Assembly (NCBI GenBank): GCA_963969595.1
Contig: OZ018412.1
Span: 17,982,501-18,046,500 of the forward strand
Reading direction: 5' to 3'
Length of the DNA: 64,000 nt
Source: Neckera pumila
Taxonomy: Eukaryota; Streptophyta; Bryopsida; Hypnales; Neckeraceae
How positions within the stretch are numbered: position 1 is the stretch's first letter; each line of letters starts with the position of its first letter. Under the pieces are notes generated by a model. The model did not search any database, was not told where the DNA came from, and worked only from the letters and a program-made list of their open reading frames with translations. Positions 12,041 to 20,910 of the stretch are shown here, one piece after another. The position numbers and the translations under genes are program-made.

Positions 12041-12744
12041 AGTCGATCAGCAAGTTCTGATCGAGAGAGGTGGAAGATCGATCGACGAGATCGCTGGTAT
12101 CTGTTATCTGACTTTCTCCAAAGTAGCTGCAATCTGCGCTAGCTACCTAAAGGAGGCTGCTGTACGTGGTCCGGAGCACAGCAGATCTCGGGTAGCTACT
12201 TCGGCAATGTCATTCCATGAGCTCACCAATGCTGATTGCATACATGCAATTGGATGACCTTCATGCAGCCACCTGTCACAACTTGAGGATCTGTAAGAAG
12301 CCAGCAAGTATCACCTTGTAACTTGATCAGCAGACTCCGATCCGGTTCTCGTATGTATATGACTATCCATGAGATTTCAAGGATCTGCCTCGGGATCTCT
12401 AGCTTTCTTATACCATTGATTTGAGTTTGAAGGACTTCGAAAGTACAAGATTCCTACATTTGCAAGTGCTGCTCCATTTGGTGCTTACATCACTGTCTCA
12501 AGTTTGGAAACAAGAAAGTAGCAACAAGAGCAGAGCTGGAATTGATAATATATATATAGAGCTTCACAGTATATGCACACCTGTAGAACCTCTCTTTCAA
12601 GTTGCTTCTCAGATTTTGCTGCAGTGACCAGCGATTTGAAAGCAGTACCTCGCAAGATGAAAGCATTCCGCGTGTGAGATAAACAGTAGCTACTTATGAT
12701 GCTCAAATTTAACGATTCATCACAATAGTGCGCATAAGAGGGCC

Positions 12745-12876
12745 AAGTGATTTCTCATCGTCGCACTCGATCAGAGCCTGATGGTCAACTGATCTAAAGA
12801 AACCATAGGATTCTATGGTTTCTTAGGATCAGTCGATCAGCAAGTTCTGAGTGAGTGCGACAATGAGAAACCACTT
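12745..12876 (-). ncRNA. MIR-precursor-like 132-nt foldback
   Basis: The arms 12745-12807 and 12814-12876 pair over about 63 positions with scattered mismatches. They close on a GATT tetraloop flanked by AAACCATAG and CTATGGTTT. Shared outer words are GATTTCTCAT/ATGAGAAACC and GTCGCACTC/GAGTGCGAC. Length, near-complete pairing and tiny loop fit a young plant miRNA precursor made by inverted duplication of module B. It lies inside the array, whose TATA boxes point to minus-strand transcription. A non-expressed foldback is also possible. Confidence 0.4.
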
Positions 12877-12938
12877 TCAAAGCGAAATGGGCGTATTTGA
12901 CATTGAGAAGATGATCGGGGCGCTGTAGCAGAACTTCT

Positions 12939-13145
12939 TCACAGAAAAGTATGTCCATAGCTACAAATATTGCGAAGACCCGTGGTACGTAGAGGAGTCC
13001 GATCGACCCGGTTCTCGTGTGTTTGGTCACCCATACGATTTCTCCGACCTGCAGAGAGACCTCCTAGCTCTATCAGGCCATATGAGTTAAATTCAAAGCC
13101 ACCATAATGCCAGAAAGCCCGCTGCAGGTCGGTGATGATCGCCAT
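12939..13145 (-). CDS. Hypothetical short protein of array module A (copy 2)
   Basis: From the ATG at 13145 the minus strand encodes about 68 residues beginning MAIITDLQRAFWHYGGFEFN. The first 27 residues are well conserved with the copy at 14812 (MAIITDLQRGFWHYGG), and the copy near 10378 begins MVIITDLQR. Beyond that the copies diverge; the 14812 copy stops after about 31 residues. No domain is recognised. It may be a small secreted or regulatory peptide, or the non-functional start of a duplicated gene. Confidence 0.25.
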   Translation of the reverse strand: MAIITDLQRAFWHYGGFEFNSYGLIELGGLSAGRRNRMGDQTHENRVDRTPLRTTGLRNICSYGHTFL

Positions 13146-13251
13146 GGAAGTAGCAAGCGAAGCGCACTCCAGCGAGCTCCAGGCAGGCACCGGCCAGTCC
13201 TGCAAAACACCAATTAACAGAACACACGACTGGCTTCATGCCTCAGCTAGT

Positions 13252-13272
13252 GGCCTATTTATACGCTCGCCA
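13252..13272 (-). promoter_or_regulatory. TATA box of array unit (module A copy 2)
   Basis: Read on the minus strand this is GCGTATAAATAGGCC, a textbook plant TATA box. It lies about 110 bp upstream of an ATG at 13145 that opens MAIITDLQR. The same arrangement recurs near 14940, which supports function at least in the ancestor. Confidence 0.45.
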
Positions 13273-14719
13273 CGCACTCAGATCAATTGCCAGATCGATC
13301 AATTGCCCATGCTGCAATGCAACGTACAACACTAAAAGAGGTTTCATGGAGCTGCAAGGTTTCAATAGGGGGAGTCACTCAGTACGTGTCCCAATGATGC
13401 ATCCTAATTAAGTGACGTAACTCCCAAACCAGAAGAACTTCGGAATGCTGAAAAACAGAGCGAAAGAATTGCAAGAGCATGACTTGCCATGAGATCGAGA
13501 ACCTTTCCACTTCTCATTTCTCTCGCAATTCAGACCAAGTCTCGGGCGGCCGTTGAAGGATACGACCATGCCGAACTATCCCACTTGAATGACAGATGAA
13601 AAAGCACTTGCAAAAGGAAATGATATGAATGTATTTGACATTGAGAAGATGAATCGCATACAGAAATACGGCAGAGCTAGAAGATGGACCATACACTGCA
13701 ACGGACCAGGCGTTAAGACCATGGAAACGTACAATTGAGACGATTCAATGACGACAGAGACCTGGCCCTGGCAAAGAAAAGAACCGATGTCCTCGAGAAT
13801 CGACTGACCAGCTTCAGTCGTTCCTATTGAGTTCTCCCCGTCCTGTCCTGCATCAGCAACAGGCTCAGCAACCCCGCCAGCAATGAAGTTCTCAGTCTCA
13901 GCAATCGATCGATCTCAACAATTGAAGTAGAAATGAATTCAAATGGATTCTGACGTACTGTGTAGATAGCTTTACAATATATGCAAACAATCAAGTGTAC
14001 ACTTCTGGAACCTCTCTTTCAAAATTTCTCACAGATTTGTTTCCAAGACGGTTGGCGTTCAGACTCGTTCCTCTGCAAGGCCAAACGTTTCGATCAATTC
14101 CTCCCTGTAGCGGCGGAGACTACGAGTTCCTGCGAACTCGGACACTCAAAACCAAAATAATACAATTTCAAAAACATTCCAACATGCCCTGGCACAGTAG
14201 AATATATCCTTGAATTCTAAGAAGCACAAACAACTAAGCAGCACTGGCAAGATGAAATCATTCCCCCTGATGTTAGAGAATCACTAGCTCCTTGAAATTC
14301 TCAGATCGAACGATCAAAATCACAGCACTGCGCATAAGAGGGCAAGAAAGATAGTGTATAGTGATCTCGAGAAACCTTTGAACTCGAGATAATCTCAGTA
14401 CTTGTCCCAACGATGCATCCTAAATAAGTGACCTCACAACTCAGAAGACCTTCGAGATGTTGTAAAGCAGCGCGAAAGATGGGCAAGACCATGTAGACCG
14501 TGGGCCGGGTTCCAAGAATTAAACTCGATCAGCCGTGGTGACTGCCGCGCCGTACTTGGCCATCGATCGGTGTCAATTGGGTTCACAGTTCATCAGCCAG
14601 CTCTGATCGAGGGCGGTAGAAATGGACATCGTTTCATGAGCTCGATCAGACACCCGTGGTACGTGCAGGACTCCAACACGGTTCTCGTATGTTCGGCCAA
14701 CCATACGATTTCTCCGACT

Positions 14720-14812
14720 TACAGAGGGATTTTTAGCTCTATCAGGCCATATGAGTTAAATTCAAGGCCTCCATAATGCCAAAAACCCCGCTGCAGGTCG
14801 GTGATGATCGCC
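14720..14812 (-). CDS. Hypothetical short protein of array module A (copy 3)
   Basis: The ATG at 14812 (minus strand) opens about 31 codons homologous to the start of the copy at 13145: MAIITDLQRGFWHYGGLEFN. It then ends early at a TAA near 14722. A TATA box lies about 120 bp upstream. The shorter frame suggests a decayed copy. Confidence 0.2.
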
Positions 14813-14928
14813 ATGGAAGCAGCAAGCTAAGCGCCCTCGCTCCAGCGAGCTCCAGGCAGGCACCGGCCAGTCCTGCAAAACACCAAATAACTGAACACAC
14901 GATCGAATGGTTTAATGCCTCAGCTAGT

Positions 14929-14949
14929 GGTCTATTTATACGCTCGCCA
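14929..14949 (-). promoter_or_regulatory. TATA box of array unit (module A copy 3)
   Basis: Minus-strand GCGTATAAATAGACC is nearly identical to the element at 13252-13272 and has the same spacing to the downstream MAIITDLQR ATG. Confidence 0.45.
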
Positions 14950-15270
14950 CGCACTCCTAGCTGAAGATCGATTGCCAGATCAGTTGCTCCATGTTGCAAT
15001 GCAAAGCATGCACAACACGAATTAAACAGGATCATGCTGCACTGCTGCAATTAACGGACCAGGCTTAATTTCAGACCATGGAAATGTACAATTGAGACGA
15101 TCGATTCAAAGGCGACAGAGACCCGGCACCAAAGAAAAGATCGAAATGATGTCCTCGAGAACTGACCAGCTTCAGTCGTCCCTGTTGAGCTGGGTTCTCT
15201 CCGTCCTGTCCTGCATCAGCAACAGGCTCAGCAACGGCCCCGCCCGCCAGCAATGAAGCTCTCAGTCTCA

Positions 15271-15463
15271 ATGGTGAATTTCGTTAAAATGGCGTCATTC
15301 TGGAACTTTGGCACTTTTGCAGTTCAAAAAGGCCGTTCTGAAATCTATATCTCTCCTAGATGGTTTAGAATGGCTGTTCTGAAATCTATACCCCTCCTAG
15401 ATGGTCAATATGGCACTCAATCAAAATGCACGCGGAATACCACCATTTTAACAAAATTCCCCA
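15271..15463. mobile_element. 193-bp MITE with TSD TCTCA, empty site visible in paralogous unit
   Basis: The ends are inverted repeats: TGGTGAATTTCGTTAAAATGG on the left matches the inverse of CCATTTTAACAAAATTCCCCA on the right. The 5-bp TCTCA stands on both sides (15266-15270, 15464-15468). The paralogous array segment near 13895 reads CTCAGTCTCAGCAATCGATC without it, so that is the pre-insertion site. Inside, a roughly 35-bp TTCTGAAATCTATA..CTCCTAGATGGT unit is duplicated. Confidence 0.85.
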
Positions 15464-15649
15464 TCTCAGCAGTCGATCGATCTCAACCATTGAAACTTGT
15501 AGAAATCTTGTAGAAATTCAAGTGGATTGTAGAAATTCAAGTGGATTGTAACGTACTAAGGTTTTAATTGGGGTCATGTATTGTTAGTGATAATTTGATT
15601 AGACTACCTTATGGGAATTGATTCTTGGTACATGTGTGTGTGGGACGTA

Positions 15650-16929
15650 TTAACCCTTCATTAGAGAAAAATTCAGCCCTTTACCGGGCTGTCCAAAGTT
15701 CACATGCCATGCTGTTCTTTGCATGGCCTATCAACTTTGAAATTGCTCTTGGTGAGTAGTCAAGTCTCGCAATTTTTTTTTTCTTTTTTAATATTTTTTT
15801 AAGATTTAAAAATAATAATAATAATAATAATAATAATTTTTTATTCGGAAATTTGGGTTCTTGCGCCACTGCTGCTGCAGTTTCAACAAGGCGGAAATAG
15901 GGGAAAAACGATTTTTTGAGAAAAATAAAAGCAAATTCCATGATACATTGGAGGGCTGAGGAGCAGCCCTTTGGAGGCCTGAAATTTCCTCTAATGTAAA
16001 GGACCATTGTTGGTTTGGTGGACATTTGGGATTTTAGGCAGGTACCTACAGGCTGAAATTTTGTTTGTGATTTTTTGAAACTTTTTTTGAAAATAGAAAA
16101 GCTGATAAGCTTTGTAGAAATATAATTCAATCGGTCCCATGAAAAAAAGTTATGACCAAATAAGCTCAAAATAGGGGATGGAGGGCAGCCTAGGCAGCAA
16201 AAAAAAATGAACAAAAGTTTGAATTTATTTTCTTTGTATTTTTTTCTCATAGATTATATTTTTGTCTATTTGGAAAGCTTTGATTCATTTCATTTGGATT
16301 TGTTATGAGAAAGTTATGGACATTCTTGTTTTTCGGGTAGTTAGAGGCTTAGAGCATCTTTTTGAAAAAAATAACTTCTAGGATGCATTTCTGAATGCAA
16401 TTTTTCAAATTTTTCAATTTTTTTTTTTTGCATGGTTTATATTACTTGCTAGAACAATTCCACCATTGGTATTAGCACATTTTAATTCCATCTAAAATAT
16501 ATGAATATTTTAGATTTTCCTTCTATCTTATAACTACTTCTACTTAACAATTTTTTAAAGAATGGTAATTAAGTTTTTTTTACTTTTCTTTTTTCCCTAG
16601 ACTCTCAACTCAATTCCCTACTACAAAGATGTAAAACTCAAAACTCTGTAGTCCAAAAATTTTAAGTTAAAAATGTTCAAAATAAAAAAATCTAGTCCAG
16701 CAATGTGCTGAAAAACTTGTTTTTTTCACTTTAAACGCAGCTATCTTGCAATCTGTGTGGTCAAAAATTCTGAAATTTTGTCCACACACTCTCATACTAG
16801 TTAGGTGTAAGATACTACGGTTAAATGTGAAAAAGAAACATTTTTCAAATTTTTTTACTTTTTGCTATAGAAATGGCAGTTTTAAGTGTTTTTTTGGCAG
16901 AAAAAGGGCCTCGGTCCTTTAGGGGTTAA
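15650..16929. mobile_element. TTAA-bounded element, copy 2, interrupted by a CATTAG element
   Basis: TTAA at 15650-15653 and 16926-16929. The right end reads GGTCCTTTAGGGGTTAA. The left end TTAACCCTT is split from its continuation TAAAGGACCATTG by the 338-bp element at 15659-15996. Without the insert it is about 940 bp and collinear with the copies at 1077 and 27002. Open frames across it are low-complexity and not conserved between copies. Confidence 0.8.
15659..15996. mobile_element. CATTAG...CTAATG element, copy 1 (nested)
   Basis: 338 bp with terminal inverted repeats CATTAGAGAAAAATTCAG and CTGAAATTTCCTCTAATG. It contains an AAT microsatellite (about 15806-15838) and a word TGCGCCACTGCTGC-like shared with the copies at 29073 and 36687. 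It sits exactly inside the left terminus of the TTAA element, 9 bp from its end. No coding capacity. Confidence 0.8.
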
Positions 16930-17701
16930 ACATATTCAGACCCCTCAAAATTCTTTGTATTTTGAATCAAACAAACAAAGAAAATGGTCACTCTTGGATC
17001 AAGAATTTAAGATTTTTGGATGAAAACATTTGTGAAATATAACATATTGTAAATTTATAACTGGTGCAGGAATTTTTAATTCACCTTCATCTACAGTCCA
17101 ACACTTAAAAAAAAATCAAATTCAAATCACTTACTATTTATGAGATCTATATAATCAACGTATGATAAAAGTTTTTTTTTGCTACATTTTGCTACATTTT
17201 GCTACATTTTGCTACATTTTGCTACATTTTGCTACATTTTGCTAGCACAAATTATATTCCCGAAATTTGCAACAAAAATGTGCATCTAAAATTTTAATTT
17301 GTATATGCAAAAAATTAAAAGTCAAACCTCAATAGTTGATTGAAATCTTAAAACACAATATGATTTTGAAGATTTTTAGGGTTTAAGCTTAGTAATGGGT
17401 TTGACTTAGTGTTTGCTCTAGTAGTTATGGGTAGGCAGGTACTGCCTCTTTTGAATTGATTGTGAAAGAATGTCCATTTTCAAAGACAAACATAAATCAT
17501 TTTCAAAAGGAGTATACACGGCATTATTCCATTTGTTGTTAAGCTTTTGCAGAAGGGTACACAAGGCATTTATGTATTGAATGTCAAACTCTTAGATTGC
17601 AAAATTCCCAAAGAAATACACATAAAATTGTTTGTTGGAAAAAAGAAGTTCCAACTTTGCATTCCAGAAAACCAAATGGTAAAAACTAATTTATTGCATT
17701 T
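16930..17701. other. AT-rich spacer with a 10-bp tandem repeat
   Basis: No gene seen. Six perfect copies of GCTACATTTT lie at 17181-17240, plus a partial GCTA. Confidence 0.8.
17181..17244. repeat. (GCTACATTTT)6 minisatellite
   Basis: Six head-to-tail identical decamers and a partial seventh. Perfect identity suggests recent slippage expansion. Confidence 0.95.
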
Positions 17702-17852
17702 CACAAGGAGCTTTTTTGAGTTTCCCTGTGTCACTTTCCCCTGTGAGAATCAACAATCTTGTGACTTTACCCTGTGTCACAGAGTAAAGTCACAAGATTG
17801 TCATTTCTCACAGGGGAAAGTAACACAAGAAAACTCAAAAAAGCCCCCTGTG
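17702..17852. repeat. 151-nt near-perfect foldback
   Basis: The arms of about 66-70 nt share CTTTTTTGAGTTT, ACTTTCCCCTGTGAGAA and CAATCTTGTGACTTTAC, in inverted order on the two sides of CTGTGTCACAG, which is itself palindromic. Only a few mismatches occur. An open frame through the hairpin (17547-18062) merely reads the palindrome twice. It is either a MITE without its parent or a candidate small-RNA precursor. Confidence 0.8.
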
Positions 17853-19260
17853 TTTTTATTCCTTAGCATGTCATCTCTAATCTATTTCATCCCTAATCAG
17901 TTTGTACAAGAAATGGAAGGATGTTCCCGCAACAAAGCAACTTGTTTGTTTGTCAATGTTTTAGCTTCTGCTTGCTTGTTCCGACCTCCAAGCATAATTG
18001 CTGCTATAAGGAGACATTTACTTTATTTTCTTTCTGCACCTAAGATTGTACGACCTATGTAGACATAATGATACTTCTCAAAGAATGCACAAAATATATT
18101 GCATGGATTCAAACAAAGCAAATCCTTAAGAAAGCACAAGTCACCTTCATTTTGCAAACTCAGAGCTTGCGAACAAAACCGATAAGTCAAAACTTGATAA
18201 CTTAAAGTGACTTTGAAGTCCAGCCAGTGCATTTGGTGTCACCATTTGCTTTGCAACATGACCACTCTACAAAAGAAACTTCTTCAATTCACAGTTCAAA
18301 TTGACAAAAGCAAGCATGTAACAAAATTCACATACTAAGTTGCAATTTACAAACAAGATGGCTGCATCAAGCCAGGAGTACTTCTGACAATTTTACACTT
18401 TTACATTACCTAAACCTAAACCTAAATGGCATTACTAAGCACACTAAGCATCCTATACACAATGTACACACCAAAATTCAAGCATTAAACAGTAATGCAA
18501 ACATAAAAGGAAACATACTAACAAACAGCAAGAATTTGCACCTTCTGTTGAAATTGGTTGGAATTCCAAGCTCTATTTCTATATATTAAGGAATTGAAGT
18601 ACAAAATTTCAAAAACAAGAAAACGCGACAAATCTTCAAATCATACCGTCCAAGTCCAAACTCGACCTCTACTTGAATTCTCTCGCGGACCACGTCCACA
18701 CGCCAGGCACCTGAACTCTCAACAGCGCCTACATGAACATGCCAATGATTCTCATTTCAAGATCCAACGTCCAAAGCAACGTCAGCAAAGGCAATTTCCA
18801 GGTCTTGATCAAGTCAAAATTGTGAACTCTCTGAGGTAGAAGCTTCCCAATTGCTCGCCTATTTGAAACCCTACATTTCACTATTTGCAAAAAATTCAAC
18901 AAAACTCCCCAAGGTGCATTCAAAACAACTATACCCCAGATAACTAAAATTCTCCAAATCCTATCTGAATCCAGGCGGCTTCATTAATTGTTCACTTTTT
19001 TCCCATGTACCTCTATATCAACGGCTATTTATTAGCAGCACTAGCGTAGGGTTGTTTGACTTTTTTTGAAGATGAAGAAGAAGAGGGACAAGGGGCTCCA
19101 ACCAGGAAGAGGAAGACAAAGACAATATGGGGCTCCAATCACAAAGAGGCGTCTGAGGGGGAACCGCCCAATCATCTCTCAGGCGAGCGGCTCATCAACG
19201 GCAGGCAACGGGGGGTCATTTTATTTTTTCATACAATCAACGGCTTCTTGTTTTTCTCAG
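17853..19260. other. Spacer, no gene recognised
   Basis: Moderately AT-rich. Short frames have no domain or consistent splice context. The interval 18560-19200 is GC-richer and could be a decayed gene or repeat, but nothing identifiable is visible. Confidence 0.5.
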
Positions 19261-19267
19261 CCCGGGA

Positions 19268-19291
19268 GGGGGGGGGGGGGGGGGGGGGGGG
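19268..19291 (+). repeat. Poly-G tract of 24
   Basis: Twenty-four consecutive G residues preceded by CCCGGGA. Long G runs are rare in plant nuclear DNA and can form quadruplexes. An assembly or sequencing length error is also possible. Confidence 0.9.
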
Positions 19292-19679
19292 CTTTCCAAT
19301 ATGTGTGTAAGTACTTTTGGGTACATTGTGTGGCATTCAACTGTTGATGCATTGATCTGCATTTGAGGTTCCCTAATATAGTCAAGACGTTGTTTGATGA
19401 CAATTTCTTTGAAAATTATTTTTTTACCAAATGTGACTATTCAACTCTTAAGGTGTATTAACTTTCTCCACAAATTTTAGATGGATATTTAACTTGCTAT
19501 ATTACAATCCCAAAAATGAAGATAGGATCAGTTACAAAAAAAAATTATTTCTCTTCTTACATACAATATTTTTAAATGAAATTCAATACACATACAGCTT
19601 ATGATAATATACAACTATTAGTGCAATTTTACCATTTGTTGCAATGCACACCATGAAAAAAGTGAGAAAGCTCAAAATA

Positions 19680-20910
19680 TAAGTTGCACAACTTGAACAT
19701 TGGGATAGGGTCACGTGTATTTATTTGCAAGTAAACGCTTGTACCATTCGTTTCAAAGCATTGATATATTGCCTTCATAGTTTGTTGACCTTCCTTGACG
19801 CATCAACACTTGTATGCACTTGAGTTTCATAGTCTGAACAAGCCTTTTGATGTGGTTCAGGTCAAGTGTCCACCATGTAGTTTCAATGGCTTCTTTTAGC
19901 TTTGTTGTATTTCCATATTGTTTTCCATTGGCATACATAGCACGTGACAACATCCCCCAAACGTTTTCAATAGGATTTAGATCTAGAAAAAGCATAGGCC
20001 ACTAAATCTGCGTGATATGATGCTCACATAGCCAGGCTTGGGTGACATGTGCCATATGAAATGACGCATTATCATGCTAGAAAATGATGTTGCGGTCATG
20101 CACGTGCAAGGAAAATTCAACAAATGATCCTCTAGTGTCTTTGTGTATAAATGTGCGTTCAAATTTGCCAAACAAAAACGAGATTGAGGATTGACCTTTG
20201 CTGACTGATTGCAACCCATATTATGGCTAAATCCCCATCGTGCTGGCAACCAAAAAAGACTTTGACTTCCTTCCCCATACCACACCAGTAGAATTTGAAG
20301 CCATCGGGACCATCTAGGTCGAACTTCTTCTCATCATTGAACACCACATTGTTCCATATGTTACCAAAATCAACATGGTCAAGAGCCCACTCACCCACTA
20401 GATGCGTCACTACTTATGCTCACAAGGTTGGTGCTCCTTTATGCTTTGTAAGTTTGAAGTGCTTGCTATTATCGAGCAATTGCCTTATACAACAATTGGA
20501 AATAGTGAAATTGAAATCACTAACTAGCTTTGAAGAAGAGCTTCTCATCTTTGATGCTTTCCGAAATAGTTCAAGGCTTTGTCCTTTGCACTCATTTTGC
20601 GCTGTATATGGTTGCTAAAGTTTTGTCCTTATCCCTTAGGATCCTTTAGAAATGTGTTGCCCACGTTTTGAGACTGTTTCAACAACTTTGCTATTGCTGT
20701 TCTACTCATTCCCTCCTCATTTGCTTGGAAAATGACCGTTTGCTCTTCATCACTCAAAGTCTTTTTCTTGCCCATGCTACAACAAAAGAAGTGTACTACA
20801 AACACATACACATAGCTAAACAACAATTTCCTCCCTATAGAAATTGCTAGCAACACATACATTATTGCCAAAAGTTACATGACCCTATTCTAGTTTTCAA
20901 CCACCGTCAT
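19680..20910 (-). mobile_element. Tc1/mariner-type DNA transposon relic
   Basis: The decayed transposase (19753-20775) is flanked by related inverted ends: TTGAACATTGGGATAGGGTC near 19693 and the inverse of GACCCTATTCTAGTTTTCAA ending near 20900. About 14 of the innermost positions agree well (ATAGGGTCA). Exact ends and the TA target duplication are uncertain. Confidence 0.65.
19753..20775 (-). pseudogene. Tc1/mariner (IS630-like) transposase pseudogene
   Basis: The start, MGKKKTLSDEEQTVIFQ at 20775, is a helix-turn-helix N-terminus. A fragment with FNDEKKFDLDGPDGFKFYW holds the first Asp of the DDE triad. A stretch HDNASFHMAHVTQAW holds the second, and LDLNPIENVWGMLSRA holds the third acidic region. 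In-frame stops separate the parts (TAG just before HDN and before WPM) and several frame changes occur, so it cannot make an enzyme. Such enzymes cut and paste the element at TA dinucleotides. The relic is AT-rich and old. Confidence 0.85.

Larger units (their letters stand above)
8600..15560 (-). repeat. Diverged array of rearranged repeat units (unrecognised family)
   Basis: The same modules recur in similar though shuffled order. Module A (TATA box plus MAIITDLQR-like start) is at about 10340-10440, 12980-13275 and 14640-14950. Module B (a LLNVKYAHFAL-like frame) is at 11285-11360, 12850-12915 and 13575-13660. Module C (a CTACATTTGGTGCTTACATC block) is at 9155-9230, 10565-10650 and 12445-12530. 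Module D (CTCGCAAGATG) is at 9350, 10770 and 12650. Module E (GTGTCCCAACGATGCATCCT-like) is at 9518, 13388 and 14403. Module G (GTCCTGCATCAGCAACAG) is at 11488, 13845 and 15208. The units are much GC-richer than flanking DNA and contain CTAG/GATC-rich words. TATA boxes and open frames suggest minus-strand transcription. No frame is conserved through all copies, so they are either decayed genes or non-coding transcription units. Confidence 0.7.

Noticed and set aside
15681..16250. Minus-strand frame of 189 codons
   Set aside because: It runs across the junction of two mobile elements, is rich in Phe/Leu/Lys homopolymers and is not conserved in other copies of either element.
17181..17244. CRISPR-like repeat
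   Set aside because: Ten-base units without spacers in a eukaryotic spacer; a simple minisatellite.
17547..18062. Plus-strand frame of 171 codons
   Set aside because: It reads straight through the 151-nt foldback, so part of it is its own inverse. No family resemblance.
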